From the NCBI GenBank assembly GCA_037954665.1, contig JBBMOL010000246.1, positions 744,001 to 808,000 of the forward strand: a stretch of 64,000 nt of DNA, read 5' to 3'. This stretch comes from Laguncularia racemosa (Eukaryota; Streptophyta; Magnoliopsida; Myrtales; Combretaceae). A program made the translations under genes and the position numbers. Of the stretch, positions 23,761 through 35,323 are shown piece by piece (position 1 is the stretch's first letter; each line of letters begins with the position of its first letter). The notes under the pieces are model-generated. The model made no database searches, was not told the DNA's origin, and saw only the letters and a program-made list of their open reading frames with translations.

Positions 23761-25104
23761 GATAATAACAAGTTAGTTAGACCCAATAACTAAGGAGTAA
23801 GAATCATGTGACAACAAGCAATGAGTTTCATTTCATACTCAAAAGAAAAAAAAAAAAAGCGCTAAATTTTCTTGCTTGTTTTTATTTTTGAGTTAGGTTC
23901 GTTGTTGATCATAACATTATCACTAAACGGTAAATGAGGTGCATATTTGAAAATAAACACCTTAAATATCAAGTTGCACATATCACTCATCATCACCTTA
24001 GAGTGGTTATGTCCTTCACACCAAGCACAATTAGTGTACAACATTAATAATTGATAGTCAAATATAATTTAGATTCATTACTAGGTCTAACACAAATTTA
24101 AAAAAAAAAATAGACAAAATAATCATTCACATTGTTCTTCCATAATTCTTAATATCTTTTCCTTTGCTTCTTCCAATACAATCTATAATTTAATCAATAG
24201 CTTAATAAAATTCAAAAATAGTTTCTAAGTTGCTTTTTAATTTATTCTACAAGTTATCGTAAGGTTTTAGAAGTTTTGTAAATGATTTAAGATTATTTTA
24301 AATAATGTATTAGCAATTTAAAGAAATTAGGTTGCTCTCATTGGAAACGAGGCCAACTAGATGGCTTCTCAGGTAACTCGATATATCAAGTTTAGTGTGT
24401 GGTCAACTTAGTTCTGACTAAGTCAACCAAATTACCAATTAAATCAGCCTAATTCAATCGATTCAAATAATTTTTTTTCCTATTTCTATATAAAGGATTA
24501 TCTAATTTAGAATATAAGTTAATTCAAAGTCCTATGAAAATGGTTTTATCCATTTTATCACGTAGTTTATTTTCCATACTACAATATTATGTATTAGACG
24601 ATATATTGTTGATCCAAAGTAAATTAAGCACGGATCATATTAACTGTTAAATCACTAATTTACTGTTAAGAGTACCCATTGTTTGCAGGCTTTTTTTTTT
24701 CTATCATTATAATTGTAATGAGCCCTATATTACTAATGATAGACACTTTTTTACTATTAATGAGTGACATTAATCATTAGAGGACAATGACTTCTTGTTG
24801 GCAATAACTGCTACAGAGTTTCTACAATAGCGACCACTCACTGATTTAACTGATATTGAGCTATATTTTTATACTATTAATGCAAAAAGCATTTAACTTA
24901 CTCTAGGTAAAATGGTTGTTGGAAGAGAGATATAAATACTGTGGGGGGGGGGGAGTGGTTTGGTTCAAAAAGTCGACTGAACATTTCATGTATAACTGTT
25001 GGTAGGTTAGCCAACCGTTGAACAGGGATTTTTACTATAGATAGAGGAATTTATATGCATTATTGACAGTACACCATCAATAAGTTTTGTAAGCTCATTG
25101 ACTA
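23761..25104. other. Intergenic stretch without recognisable gene
   Basis: AT-rich sequence with a G-run of ten at about 24943-24953. No supported coding region and no element boundary was found. Confidence 0.5.
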
Positions 25105-25214
25105 GCTAGATGCGCTGTTGCCGGCGATCTTGAAGACAAGTTCTAAAAGACTCTTGGCTAGATGCTTATCTGTTGACAGCCATCTTGAAGACAAGTTCTA
25201 AAAGACTGTTGACA
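25105..25214 (+). repeat. Tandem duplication of about 54 bases
   Basis: Two adjacent units share GCTAGATGC at the start and TCTTGAAGACAAGTTCTAAA in the middle, ending AAGACT(C/G)TTG. The second unit has two extra bases and several changes in the first half. Confidence 0.75.
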
Positions 25215-25647
25215 GTTGGCTTTATATATATGGACCCCAATATAATGCAGAAGGTTTTTAAACAGTTGAATAGTAGAATTTGCTGCAATATGCCAGATCA
25301 CAAAGCCACTCATCATACTTAATCTAACATAACGAAAGTTCCTTTCAAAAAGAGCAGTAACACAAAAGTTCTATTATCTCTACTCTAGCACATGAAGCAG
25401 ACTATCAGATACATCGGCATCCATCTGGCCAAAGAATTCACTAGACAAGACAGGACCACGCACCATGCGGTAGAATATACATTTTTAAGGTTTTTAATTC
25501 TTGAACAAACGAATACTACCATTAATAGAAAACAAAAAGAACGGGGGAGTGTGGAAGATCAAATGACAAGCCGATGCACGTTGAAATGCACCTTTTCCTT
25601 GAAACAAGAGCACCCAAGGTCTGGCAAGAGACTTATGCCGCTGCCAG

Positions 25648-25653
25648 TTTATT
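25648..25653 (-). terminator. Candidate poly(A) signal of the CRCK3-like gene
   Basis: AATAAA on the - strand lies about 190 bases beyond the stop codon. It is a canonical hexamer at a usual distance; use is not shown. Confidence 0.4.
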
Positions 25654-25839
25654 CCGGTGGATCCTTTTGTCCTTGTACTAACCACAACTCCAGGTCCTCT
25701 GCAAAAACAACTCAATAGAACAGAGCAATATGCAATATGTCATCTTAATGCAATGTGCGATTATCCTTGACATTTTGCTGCTATAAACCTGCTGGGGATA
25801 TTGGATTTGGCACTTTTTACTGCCTATCAATATCCACTA

Positions 25840-28800
25840 TTATCCCTTTTTGACACTTCTAAGATAATCAACCCTTATTCCCCATAATTGTTCTCCCACC
25901 AGTTGCATATCGGGCCGATTAGATCGAATAGGTGCAGCACACTGAAATGCCAAATCAAAAATTCTAAATAGTATCTCAGCATCTACAGCTTCCTCCATTC
26001 GTCGATCCACCAAGTCCACTACACATCCTTCATTGAACTTTGGGAAGGCCTGTATGAAAAAAATAGTTTAACAGAGGTTCACATGCTAAATAAATTAAAT
26101 TTAAACCATACTTAATATACATATTCTACTTGCCAAATAACTATAGCCAACAAGTTAACATGGTGCAAGATTTATGTTTAGGCATTGCACCTAGTTATAG
26201 TTTAGCAAGGCCATCGGCAAGAGGGTAGCACCAAAAGAATAGCATGTAGCTGCCAATTGGCTAACATTGAACAATGATATATTCATCCAGTAGACCTGAA
26301 TCTTTTTATAGAAAAGAGAATTTCAATTGAAAATTTGCGCAGGGTGAGAACATACCATGACAGAATTAAATCATTCAGCATGAAGAAGTTAAGTTCAGTA
26401 AAGACATAAGTGAGTACTAGATGCCAGTGAATGAATGCAAGCAGGTGATCTGGTGAATGAACAGAAACGGAAGCATTTCCATTGGCAGGGGCTAGTTCAT
26501 TCAGCTTTTAGCCAAGTCAGTTGTTTTGTCAATTTATTTTTCCATGCATAAGTATTTGCAAAGAACTACTATTCTTTACTTTAGTACTTAATCCATTGAC
26601 CATCAATATGCCCTGTAATCCTTAAATCACGGAATAATGCACAAAAGTCAGAAATCCTAGACAAGACAGGAACCGTAATGCAAATCTTCATTGAATCAAC
26701 AAATTATCAACCACTTTTTTCTCCCGATTCTCTATATTACATTTTTTTGCATGTAGCATTTACATTATACCATTAAATGGGAATTAGGATATTCACCACT
26801 TGAATGTAGGCAAGCAAGAATAACTTAACAAAGTAACATTTTGTGAATGAGATGAAATTTTGACATGATAATATACAGAACACATCACAAGGCAGGAAAA
26901 GCAAAATCAAAAGTCATCTAAGCATTCTGGCCAAAAACCATAGATCCCAACTCCAGTATCAAAAGTCACTAAAGCTTCAAGTATCAAAAGTACGAGATAC
27001 AAGCTTTGGTGTAACTGAATATTCATGATCTCATGACAGATGAAATAATCTGGCACCATCAATGAAATGCATAATTCGCAATAAGCTCAAAATTATAGAC
27101 ATAGTTTGAATAGAAACCCAAAGTAAGAACATTTTAAACATATTATCTTGGAATGATAATATACACCGGACTTTATCATTGAATATAAACTCTTAAATTT
27201 ACACTGCTACAGTCAAATAGTTGCAAGCCTTTCTACAGTCAAATAGCTCCTCTATGCCATCAAATGTGCAAAAAATATATGCGAAAAGCAGATGAGAGTA
27301 AACTTACCCATCGAAGTGTTATGCGTTCCTCAGGTGGCCTTTTCAATTCCACTGGACGGCGACCAGTCAACATTTCAACAAGTAAAATGCCAAATGAATA
27401 AACATCACTCTTAGGAGTGAGTTGATAAGTCTTCATATATTCTGGATCAAGGTAACCAACTGTCCCCTTCACTTTGGTTGAGACATGAGTCTTGTCAGCA
27501 TCCACAGAACCAAGCCTTGCAAACCCAAAATCTGCCACCTTGGCTCTCATGCTATCCGTTAAAAGAATGTTAGATGACTTCACATCTCGATGGATAATTT
27601 GCTTCTCTAAAAGAAATAGTAGATACAAATTGTTAGTTGATATTACAAAACAAAATCTAGTCATATGGGAAAATAAAAACTCAGGGGATAGGTAGAATTT
27701 CACCTGCATAGAGATGCAGATAAGTCAGGCCATGAGCAATATCAATTGCAACAGCAAGACGCTGGGCAAAGTCCAATATTCTTCCACGAGAACCTGGAAA
27801 AAATCACATAGCTGTTAGCTAACATAAGTACATAATCCATATTTGGGTAATCTGGTGCAGAAATGTTTGTCCAAACAGCTAAAGCAAGGTTTTTTTTTTT
27901 TTTTAAGGGAAATAATAAAAATTTATTCCAAGATAAAATAGCAATGACATAAGCCAGTTATCTTACCATCCAAGTGCTCTCTAAGGGTACCATTTGGTAC
28001 GTATTCTGTAATAATAAGGCGCTCGTTCCCTTTATCAACGTAGCCTAGTAGTTTCACCAAATTTTGATGCTCAATTTTGGCTAACAGTTCAACTTCATTG
28101 CTGAATTCTGTTTGCAGACTCTCAAAATGTTCCTGTATGTAAATTGCTTAAGAATGTAGAACCATAAATTGACAAACTCAGTGCTTATACCAGTTCTTTG
28201 AGATTGTTTGTTACAAGCACGCCAAACATTAACTTTAGATGAACATCGAAAAGCAGAATGTTTATTCTAGTTTTAGAATTAGACCCCATATGACATTCAA
28301 GCAGCTTCCAAGTGAAATTATGAACATTGGATCCTACATACTGGTATGACAGAAATTGAACTTTGGGAGCTACATGATCCCAAGCCTATTTTTATTGATC
28401 TTCATCGGATGTATTCCATAAGCAGTATTTTTTTTGCTTCTCGACTTTGGGATCAAAAAGATCCATCTCAAGAACATTAAAGTTGACATTACCAAATGAC
28501 TGTCTCATACCTGCTTTGCTCGTTTTATGGCGACCCACATGCCATTTTCTATTTGAGCCTTGTACACGGTGCCAAATCCTCCCTCTCCTATTTGCATCAA
28601 GGGTGAAAAATTGCGAGTAGCTTTCATGATTTGGTTCAAAGTAAGATTTACCGGTGCAAGTTCACCAACTCTTGGTGACACTGCAAATCTGGAAGGACTT
28701 GGAGGCACCCGAAGAGGACTTTGAGGAACCTTGTCATGGACAGATTCTTTTTCGGGTATATCAAACTTTTCGGGGACAGCATTTACATCAAAGGTTGAGA

Positions 28801-29687
28801 AGGAGTCTGCTGAAGAAAGGAAACAAAAGAATACCTGTTAGGAGTTAACACAATGAATTTCATATCACTGTGTGCATATTGTGAGACATGAGTGCATGAG
28901 CATTCAAAGTATGATCAAGTAAGTCCACATTCATACTTGGGAAGTAAGCAGTAAGCACAGATAATTAAATATGAGTATTCAAACATTTTTATGAACAAAA
29001 CTTAATTTCTGGTAATTGATCCAAAAAAACAAAAAAAAAAATTATAGCACACTACTAAGCCAGACTTTCCATATCATTGATTTTGAAGAAATCAATTGCA
29101 TCAATGGGCAAAATCTCATTACTTACCTGAAGCTGCAAGGACAACATTAGTATTTTCTTTTCTCTTGCAGTAAAAGCAAGGACAGATGGCAAGACAACAG
29201 AATACGAAAACTCCAGGCACAAGGATATCAACTTTTTTATTGGTAAATGTAGACCTATGATCATCTTTTCCATTAGCAGGAGTTTCACTCCTAACTTGTG
29301 TCTGCAAAAGCTTTCTTCCTCCTATAAGACAGGGATCAGCTGCCAAAGTCAGGTAATGAGAATCAACCATCGAATGATGCAACCACAAGATATAATGATC
29401 CATATTATATTTCAAACGAAATGCATACCTAGAGAAAGGTCTAGCCCGCAATCTTGAATACCAAAATAATTGTGAAACTTGCAACCATTTGCATAGTAGA
29501 ATTGTAAGGCCTCACAAAACAAACTTTTCCCTACTTGATTTCCATTGATGCAATATATCCCACGGCTGGAAGAACTCCGATATGCTAGCATATCATCCCC
29601 ACAAACCGTGGAGTCCAAGACAGAATAGGCGGAACAAGTTCTAATCAAACCCAAGAAAAGCAGCAACATAAACATAGCAATCGTCAT
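25840..29687 (-). CDS. CRCK3: CRCK3-like calmodulin-binding receptor-like kinase
   Basis: A membrane receptor-like Ser/Thr kinase. Coding exons in gene order: 29687-29429, 29339-29127, 28809-28511, 28132-27967, 27793-27704, 27606-27308, 26049-25840; all introns are GT-AG and in phase, giving about 511 residues (Arabidopsis CRCK3 has a similar length). Signal peptide about 1-20; small cysteine-bearing ectodomain; RKLLQ; membrane span about 123-143; a linker with three Ser-Pro sites (QSPLR, PSPSR, VSPR); then the kinase: GEGGFGTV 232-239, K253, E270, HRD 348-350, DFG 368-370, LDPEY near 395-399. All catalytic residues are present. In Arabidopsis CRCK3 is an MPK4 substrate watched by the NLR SUMM2; the Ser-Pro sites fit MAPK control. 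Two acceptor sites are ambiguous but in frame (see findings). Orthology is inferred from remembered motifs. Confidence 0.94.
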
Positions 29688-30600
29688 TGTCGCGTGGTAG
29701 ATAATATATACCTTTTACGTTGAGACAACAAGTGGAAGATTACTCGAATCTCCAATTAGTGAAACCCGACTACTCAAAATCAAACGCTAAAACCCTTCAA
29801 AGCCAAATGATCAAGCTGATATGTGCGATTACCAAAACAGGATTGAGCTCAAAGTAAAGTGTACATAAAACGAAGTGCAACCCTTTACAGCTCAACGAGT
29901 CCGATTCCAGATGATGCCCAGATTCAATACTATCTTCAGAACCCAATTCACTAACTCATCCGGCTACCGCACATTCTTAAAGTGCCCAACAGCAAACAAA
30001 ACCTAATATAAGTCCCAAACTTTCTCTTCCCCAAACTCAATATCAACTAAACCCACTTATTCGAAGCTGTCAACTTCACCAAACTCCACCAATAATCAAA
30101 CTTTTAGCATGAAATTATCAACCTTTTAATTGAATTTTCCCAAAAGTGCATACTTTAGACCAAACCCAGACAAAACCCAATACAAATAACTCCAAAGTTT
30201 CATACTTATCAATCGGGTGATTGCAAAGTTCCAATCTTTAACTAGTAGTAACCTCAAGCAACTATATCAAGATGGAAAAACCAGAAACAGATAACTCAAG
30301 AACTTTGAACAACGCAACGTATCAATAATTTCACTAAGAAAAAAAAAAACCCTAAATCATCTCAGAAAACAAGCTTAAAGCTAGAGATAATTAAAACTGA
30401 TAATCGAAATAAATAGAAATACTTATTGGATTGTAGTTTGTATGCATGTGCAAGGAATGAATGAAGCTTGTAGAATAAATGGCCCTCCCAACGAAGGGCC
30501 CCAAATTCCGCCTAAAGGAACAACGGGGCCTAAAATAATGAAGAATAAGAATGGAGAAAGAAGATAATAAAAACGCTCGTTTAATGTTTAATATTTAATG
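29688..30600 (-). promoter_or_regulatory. Leader and promoter region of the CRCK3-like gene
   Basis: Upstream of the start codon on the - strand lies about 800 bases of moderately AT-rich sequence without coding content. Near 30490-30535 there are GGGCCC-type words (AAGGGCCCC and GGGGCC) such as occur in plant housekeeping promoters. A leader intron is possible but I could not fix its ends. Confidence 0.3.
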
Positions 30601-31654
30601 ATAATAATGGTGACAACAAGGATGATGATGATGATTAGAGAAATACGTAATAGAATAGCAGAAGAGCAGCCGCCTCGAAGCGTACAGTACGAAGATGTTA
30701 CATGCCGTGGCACTTCCAAGTTCCAAATGTTTACAAGGTTGACTGTTCGGATCGCTTGCTTGGATTGGACTCGTGTTGAAGTGGCTATTGATGATCGTTA
30801 CTGTTAAAATGAACTAGAAAATATATTTAAATTTTCAAGGTTATGGTATAATTATATATTTTATTTTATATTTGAAAAAAAAAAAACAAATCTACAAAAA
30901 TATAAATCCTTCTTTTATTTTTTGGCTATGTTTTTGTACTAATATATGTATGTCATTTGATTAGGAAATCACCAACTTTTGGGATTATGGATTTTTTAAT
31001 AGGATACTAGTCAAATTGTTAATGCTTTATTAGAAGTCATCGGATGGAAACTTTTTATTATGTATTATAATTGTCAAGTTGTAATTAATAATTTAATTTT
31101 TTTATAATACTTTAGTATATGGAATTGAAAAGTGATTAAAAAACCCAAATTTTAAAAACTGAAAAGAGTCCTAATTAACAATATCAAATGTATTATCTGA
31201 ATTTTGTTCAAAGAATTGATTTACTACTTGAACATTGAGATTATTAAAGAGAGTTCGATTAGAAGTTTGCTTAGTAATATTACTTTAATCTCAATATAAA
31301 GCATGTCCATATCCTTGTTAAATGTATTATTAACACTACAAGTACCTCCAAGCTTTTGCCTTCATCTTACTTTAATCACCTTAGTTATTTTTATTTTTTA
31401 CTAAGTTGATCATATTTTAAAATTATGGATATTAAATCGTAAATTTTGAAAGTTAAAAAACAAAACCGTCGGAACTCAAAAGTTGATACACTTCTCTATC
31501 TTTTCTTCCCATGATAAACTAGCATAACCTTGTGCATGGTTTTAGTAAGAGCCTCCATTGGATTAAAAGGATGAATTGCATATGGTCTGAGGGAAGCGAA
31601 TAGGCAAGCAGATTTGGCCTATTATGCGCATTCTTACGGAGGAACATGATCTTA
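30601..31654. other. Intergenic stretch without recognisable gene
   Basis: A 69-codon open frame at 30598-30807 begins with a run of Met-rich low-complexity codons and shows no motif. The remainder is AT-rich and featureless to my reading. Confidence 0.5.
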
Positions 31655-31706
31655 TATATATATATATATATAAGAAAGAAAGAAATATATATATATATAT
31701 ATATAT
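31652..31706. repeat. TA microsatellite
   Basis: Two runs of TA dinucleotides, about 20 and 24 bases long, flank AAGAAAGAAAGAAA. It is probably length-variable. Confidence 0.9.
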
Positions 31707-31800
31707 GCGTGCGTTGAAAGATTAAAATAATAATAATAGACCCGTCTTGTTATCAATGAAGAGTGCTCGAGCATGCAATAAATCGCATTAAAACTTTTTG

Positions 31801-32955
31801 GAGGTATATACTTAAATATATTTTTTTTAATTTGCAAAATATCATACCCAAAAAAATTATTTTAAAAATAGATTAAGAAAGCGCAAACGCCAAATTGCTT
31901 GAAGGAGCGAATGTTGTCCATGTTTTTGATGTAATTTTTTTTCTAAATTATTGAAAAAAAATTATGAAAAATCTATAAAAAATTATTTTTTATTTAAAAA
32001 AATTAAAAGTTTACATAAAGAGTAACGAAAAAATAGTTTTCATAAATTTAAAAATTATAAAAATTTATTAAAATAATTTTCGTACCTCTTTATGTTTTAT
32101 TTTATAATATACAAAAATAAAAGAAAAAAAATTTGAGTCTATTTCATCAAAACTTCGTCTCTGTTTTTTTAATCAATCTGATAGCCAATAACCCATGGAA
32201 ATATAGCAATTTGACCATCATAAAAATATCAAATGGTAACACAATTTAGTCCCAACTATAATACATTCAAATCAATCTTTTTTTATATGTTATGGGTTCA
32301 GTAATTTTACATGAGTAAAAAGTTATGATCCTTTAAAATTAAAAAAAAAAAATTGCAATAATTTAGAAAAAAAAAAAAGAGATTTTTGACATGTGGAGTT
32401 ATATAGCTCATAATATATATATATATATATAAAGACTAATTTGAATGTATTATAGTTAGGACTAAACTATATTGCTATTTAGTATTTTTATGAAGTTTAA
32501 ATTACTATGTTTCTATGGCTGTTGGCTATCAAATTGATTAAAAAAAGAGAGAGATGAAGTTTTGATGAAATATACTCTTTTTTTTTTTTGTATATTATAA
32601 GATAAAGCATAAAAGGGTACAAAATATTTTTTAGTAAATTTTTATAATTTTTAAATTCATGAAAATTATTATTTTTTTGTTATTCTTTATATAAAATTTT
32701 TATTTTTTTTAAATTAATTTTCTTTACTTGGTTTTTCATTAAAAATTCAATAATTTCAAAAAAAGAAATATTTGCTTGAGGGTGTAGATAGCGTTTATGC
32801 CTTTAGTACAATTTTTTGTTGATAATTTAAAAAAAAATTGCATTGAAGGCACAAATTGTGTTCATGCCTTCATAAACTATTTTTAAAACATTTTTTTCTA
32901 GTATGATATTTCTTAAATTTAAAATAATAATAATATTATTTAAATAGATAGCCCC
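31801..32955. mobile_element. Foldback Mutator-like (MULE-MITE) element
   Basis: The 1155-bp element is flanked by a perfect 9-bp duplication, AACTTTTTG (31792-31800 and 32956-32964), the hallmark length of Mutator-like elements. Nearly the whole element is two long inverted arms of roughly 500 bases (about 31801-32320 and 32420-32955), shown by pairs such as TTTCATCAAAACTTCGTCTC near 32143 with the inverse near 32560, and TGATAGCCAATA with TATTGGCTATCA-type words. Ends read GAGGTATATACTTAAATA and, inward from the right, GGGGCTATCTATTTAAATA. It carries no transposase. A transcript through it would form a long imperfect hairpin. Confidence 0.82.
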
Positions 32956-33369
32956 AACTTTTTGATCAATAATCACAAATATTGCAATAATGTTTATGGA
33001 CGAACATTGTTTGATAATATATATCAAAAAAAAATATTAGGCTTGTTTGTGATGTCTTATGTTTATTTATACGTTATTATGTTTTATACTTATATTTTAT
33101 TAAAAAAGTTAGTGTCCCAAAATTTTCTAATTTATATGTTCCATTTATATCTTCATTTTTTTCCATGCCTTGCTTTAATAAAGTCTTGACGAAAGAGATA
33201 AGAATTTATAATATAAAAAACCAAACTCTATTTATTTGATTTTTAAGCATTCAAAACTAATTTTACCTCCATATCACTTAAAAAAAAATGTAACACATAT
33301 CTCAAACTATTAGTAAAACGCTAAAACCATCATTAAAGAGGTTATAAAATTTTAATTCAATTTTGAGAT

Positions 33370-33560
33370 GGATCATTAAAAAATAATTATATAATGTAAT
33401 TATAATATATTATTTTAAATTATAATATATAAGATCTATTAACATTATTTAAGGTTATTAATAATTTTATTTTTATTTTTAATAAATTATATATATTATA
33501 ATTTAAAATAATATACTATAATTATATAATATAATTACATTGGTTTTTGATTATGATGTA
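33370..33560. mobile_element. Small AT-rich hairpin MITE
   Basis: TAATTATATAATGTAATTAT near 33385 and its inverse near 33515-33540 form arms of about 50 bases, including TATTTTAAATTATAATATAT and its inverse. The loop is about 60 bases. Superfamily and target duplication are unclear. Confidence 0.55.
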
Positions 33561-35320
33561 TAGTTTTAAAAGTTACCAGACAGGTAAAACAGGCTCTAAC
33601 GAAACGCATCTAATCATTATATTTTATTAGAGACTTTGGCAGCAACGGGAAAAAACTGAATCTCGAAAAATAAAATAAAAGGATGAAGCTGTGTGTTTAG
33701 TCGGTGAGCTGCTGTCGCCAGGTAACTTGAAACCTGTAACATAACAACAACTCATGTGTAAAAGCGATTCACGTGGTGCTGAATTTGTACGGCTGTCTTT
33801 CCTTAAAATAACCAAAAAAATTATAAAAGAAAAGAAACTACTGAGATGACGTTGGTGCAATGAAATGGGCAGGAACTTGTTGACAAAACCAATGACTGGA
33901 AATCCAGTATCCCAAAAAAACAGGTTATTTTAACATTGGCAAACTTTTGTATTCTACGTATTAATTAATTAGGCTAAAAGATTTTAACATGCGTCAATAG
34001 CGTCTAGTACTTTACGTGTTGTTGGTAAAACATTTTTGGATATTTTTAAAATATTTGTTAAATCCTAGTAATCTTAATACGTTTGCCAAGACAAGATGGG
34101 CACAAAAGTTACAGCGTTGAGTGGGTGATGCATCAGGGATATACTCTTAAATATATATATTTTAATTGTGAAATATTATATTTATAAAAATTATATTTAA
34201 AAATATATTCAAAAGCTTAGATTTGAAATGCATCTTTAGTATTGTGAAATTTTGTCGGTACCTTTTAATATAATTTATGTTAAATATTTTTTTAGTATTA
34301 TCTTTCACCATCTAATAATATAATGGAATACTGTAAACCTATACTGTAAATTTATAAAAATTATTACAAAATGATACTGTAAACTTATAAAAATTATTAT
34401 AAGTTTTAGTTACTTCACATGCACAAAAATCCAAAATGCCAGACTATACTATTGAATTTGTTAAAAATACAATAATTCTCGGGTCACTTAGTTCATTGAT
34501 GATGATGAAGCATCACCCCTTCAATTTGTCATCCTTTTCAGCTACCACTCCAAATCGTCATATGCATGTTAAGCTTTATTTTCAGGACTTGAGTATTTAA
34601 TTAGTCCAATAAGCAGTAAACAAACAGTATGTATTCATACATTCCAAGGTCAGTATGCAAGTATTGTCACAAAGTCACATCGAAAAATGCCCAATTAACA
34701 CTAAATAATCCATATTTCAACACAACGAATCTCTAGGAATCAAATAAGGTCACTGGGCCTAAGTGTCTTAATCCCAATAATTCACAAAGAAAATAATTAT
34801 CATCCACCACATCAAAATCATGATACAGGTGATTGAAGAAATGAGACGTGTCTTAACAAACCAATTACATATTTATTTCAAGAGGGGGAAATTTAGAGCA
34901 TAAAATATTATTTTCTTCTTAGAACAAAATATTATCAAGCTATAGTATATATGATAATTCAAAGGTGTGTAAAACAGGAGTTAAATCTATTATTTGGATG
35001 GCTAGGTAGTGTCACTGGGATGGTTATGAATAAATGTTTAGTGTTTTGAATAATATATTTTTACTAATTACATTTAAATATTTAGACAAAAAAATTAATA
35101 TGCAAGAATAAAAAATTATTTTATTATTACAAGTATTTATATGTGATTGATCGAAACAGACTTAAAATAATAATATAATTATGAGTAACAAGTTTATGAA
35201 AGCATGTTCCCGTTTGGATGGCGCAGTGTTAAATGTGAAATTTGATACCAAACTTTGATTTTGTGAAGATATCAAATATGAACAACTACAAAATTTGAGT
35301 GTTAAATGAGTAAGAAAGTA
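33561..35320. other. Intergenic stretch; related MULE end at 34137
   Basis: No gene is recognised. At about 34137-34215 the sequence GGGATATACTCTTAAATATA and what follows resembles the left end of the 31801 element, so a relic end of the same family is likely. Near 34325-34400 a short direct repeat of the type ATACTGTAAA..TATAAAAATTATTA occurs twice. Confidence 0.4.
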
Positions 35321-35323
35321 TTA

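Noticed and set aside
24943..24953. Run of ten G residues
   Set aside because: A simple homopolymer, possibly a sequencing artefact; no G-quadruplex pattern of several runs.
25494..25718. Overlapping frames on both strands past the CRCK3-like stop
   Set aside because: They fall in the likely 3' untranslated region, and neither peptide shows a domain.
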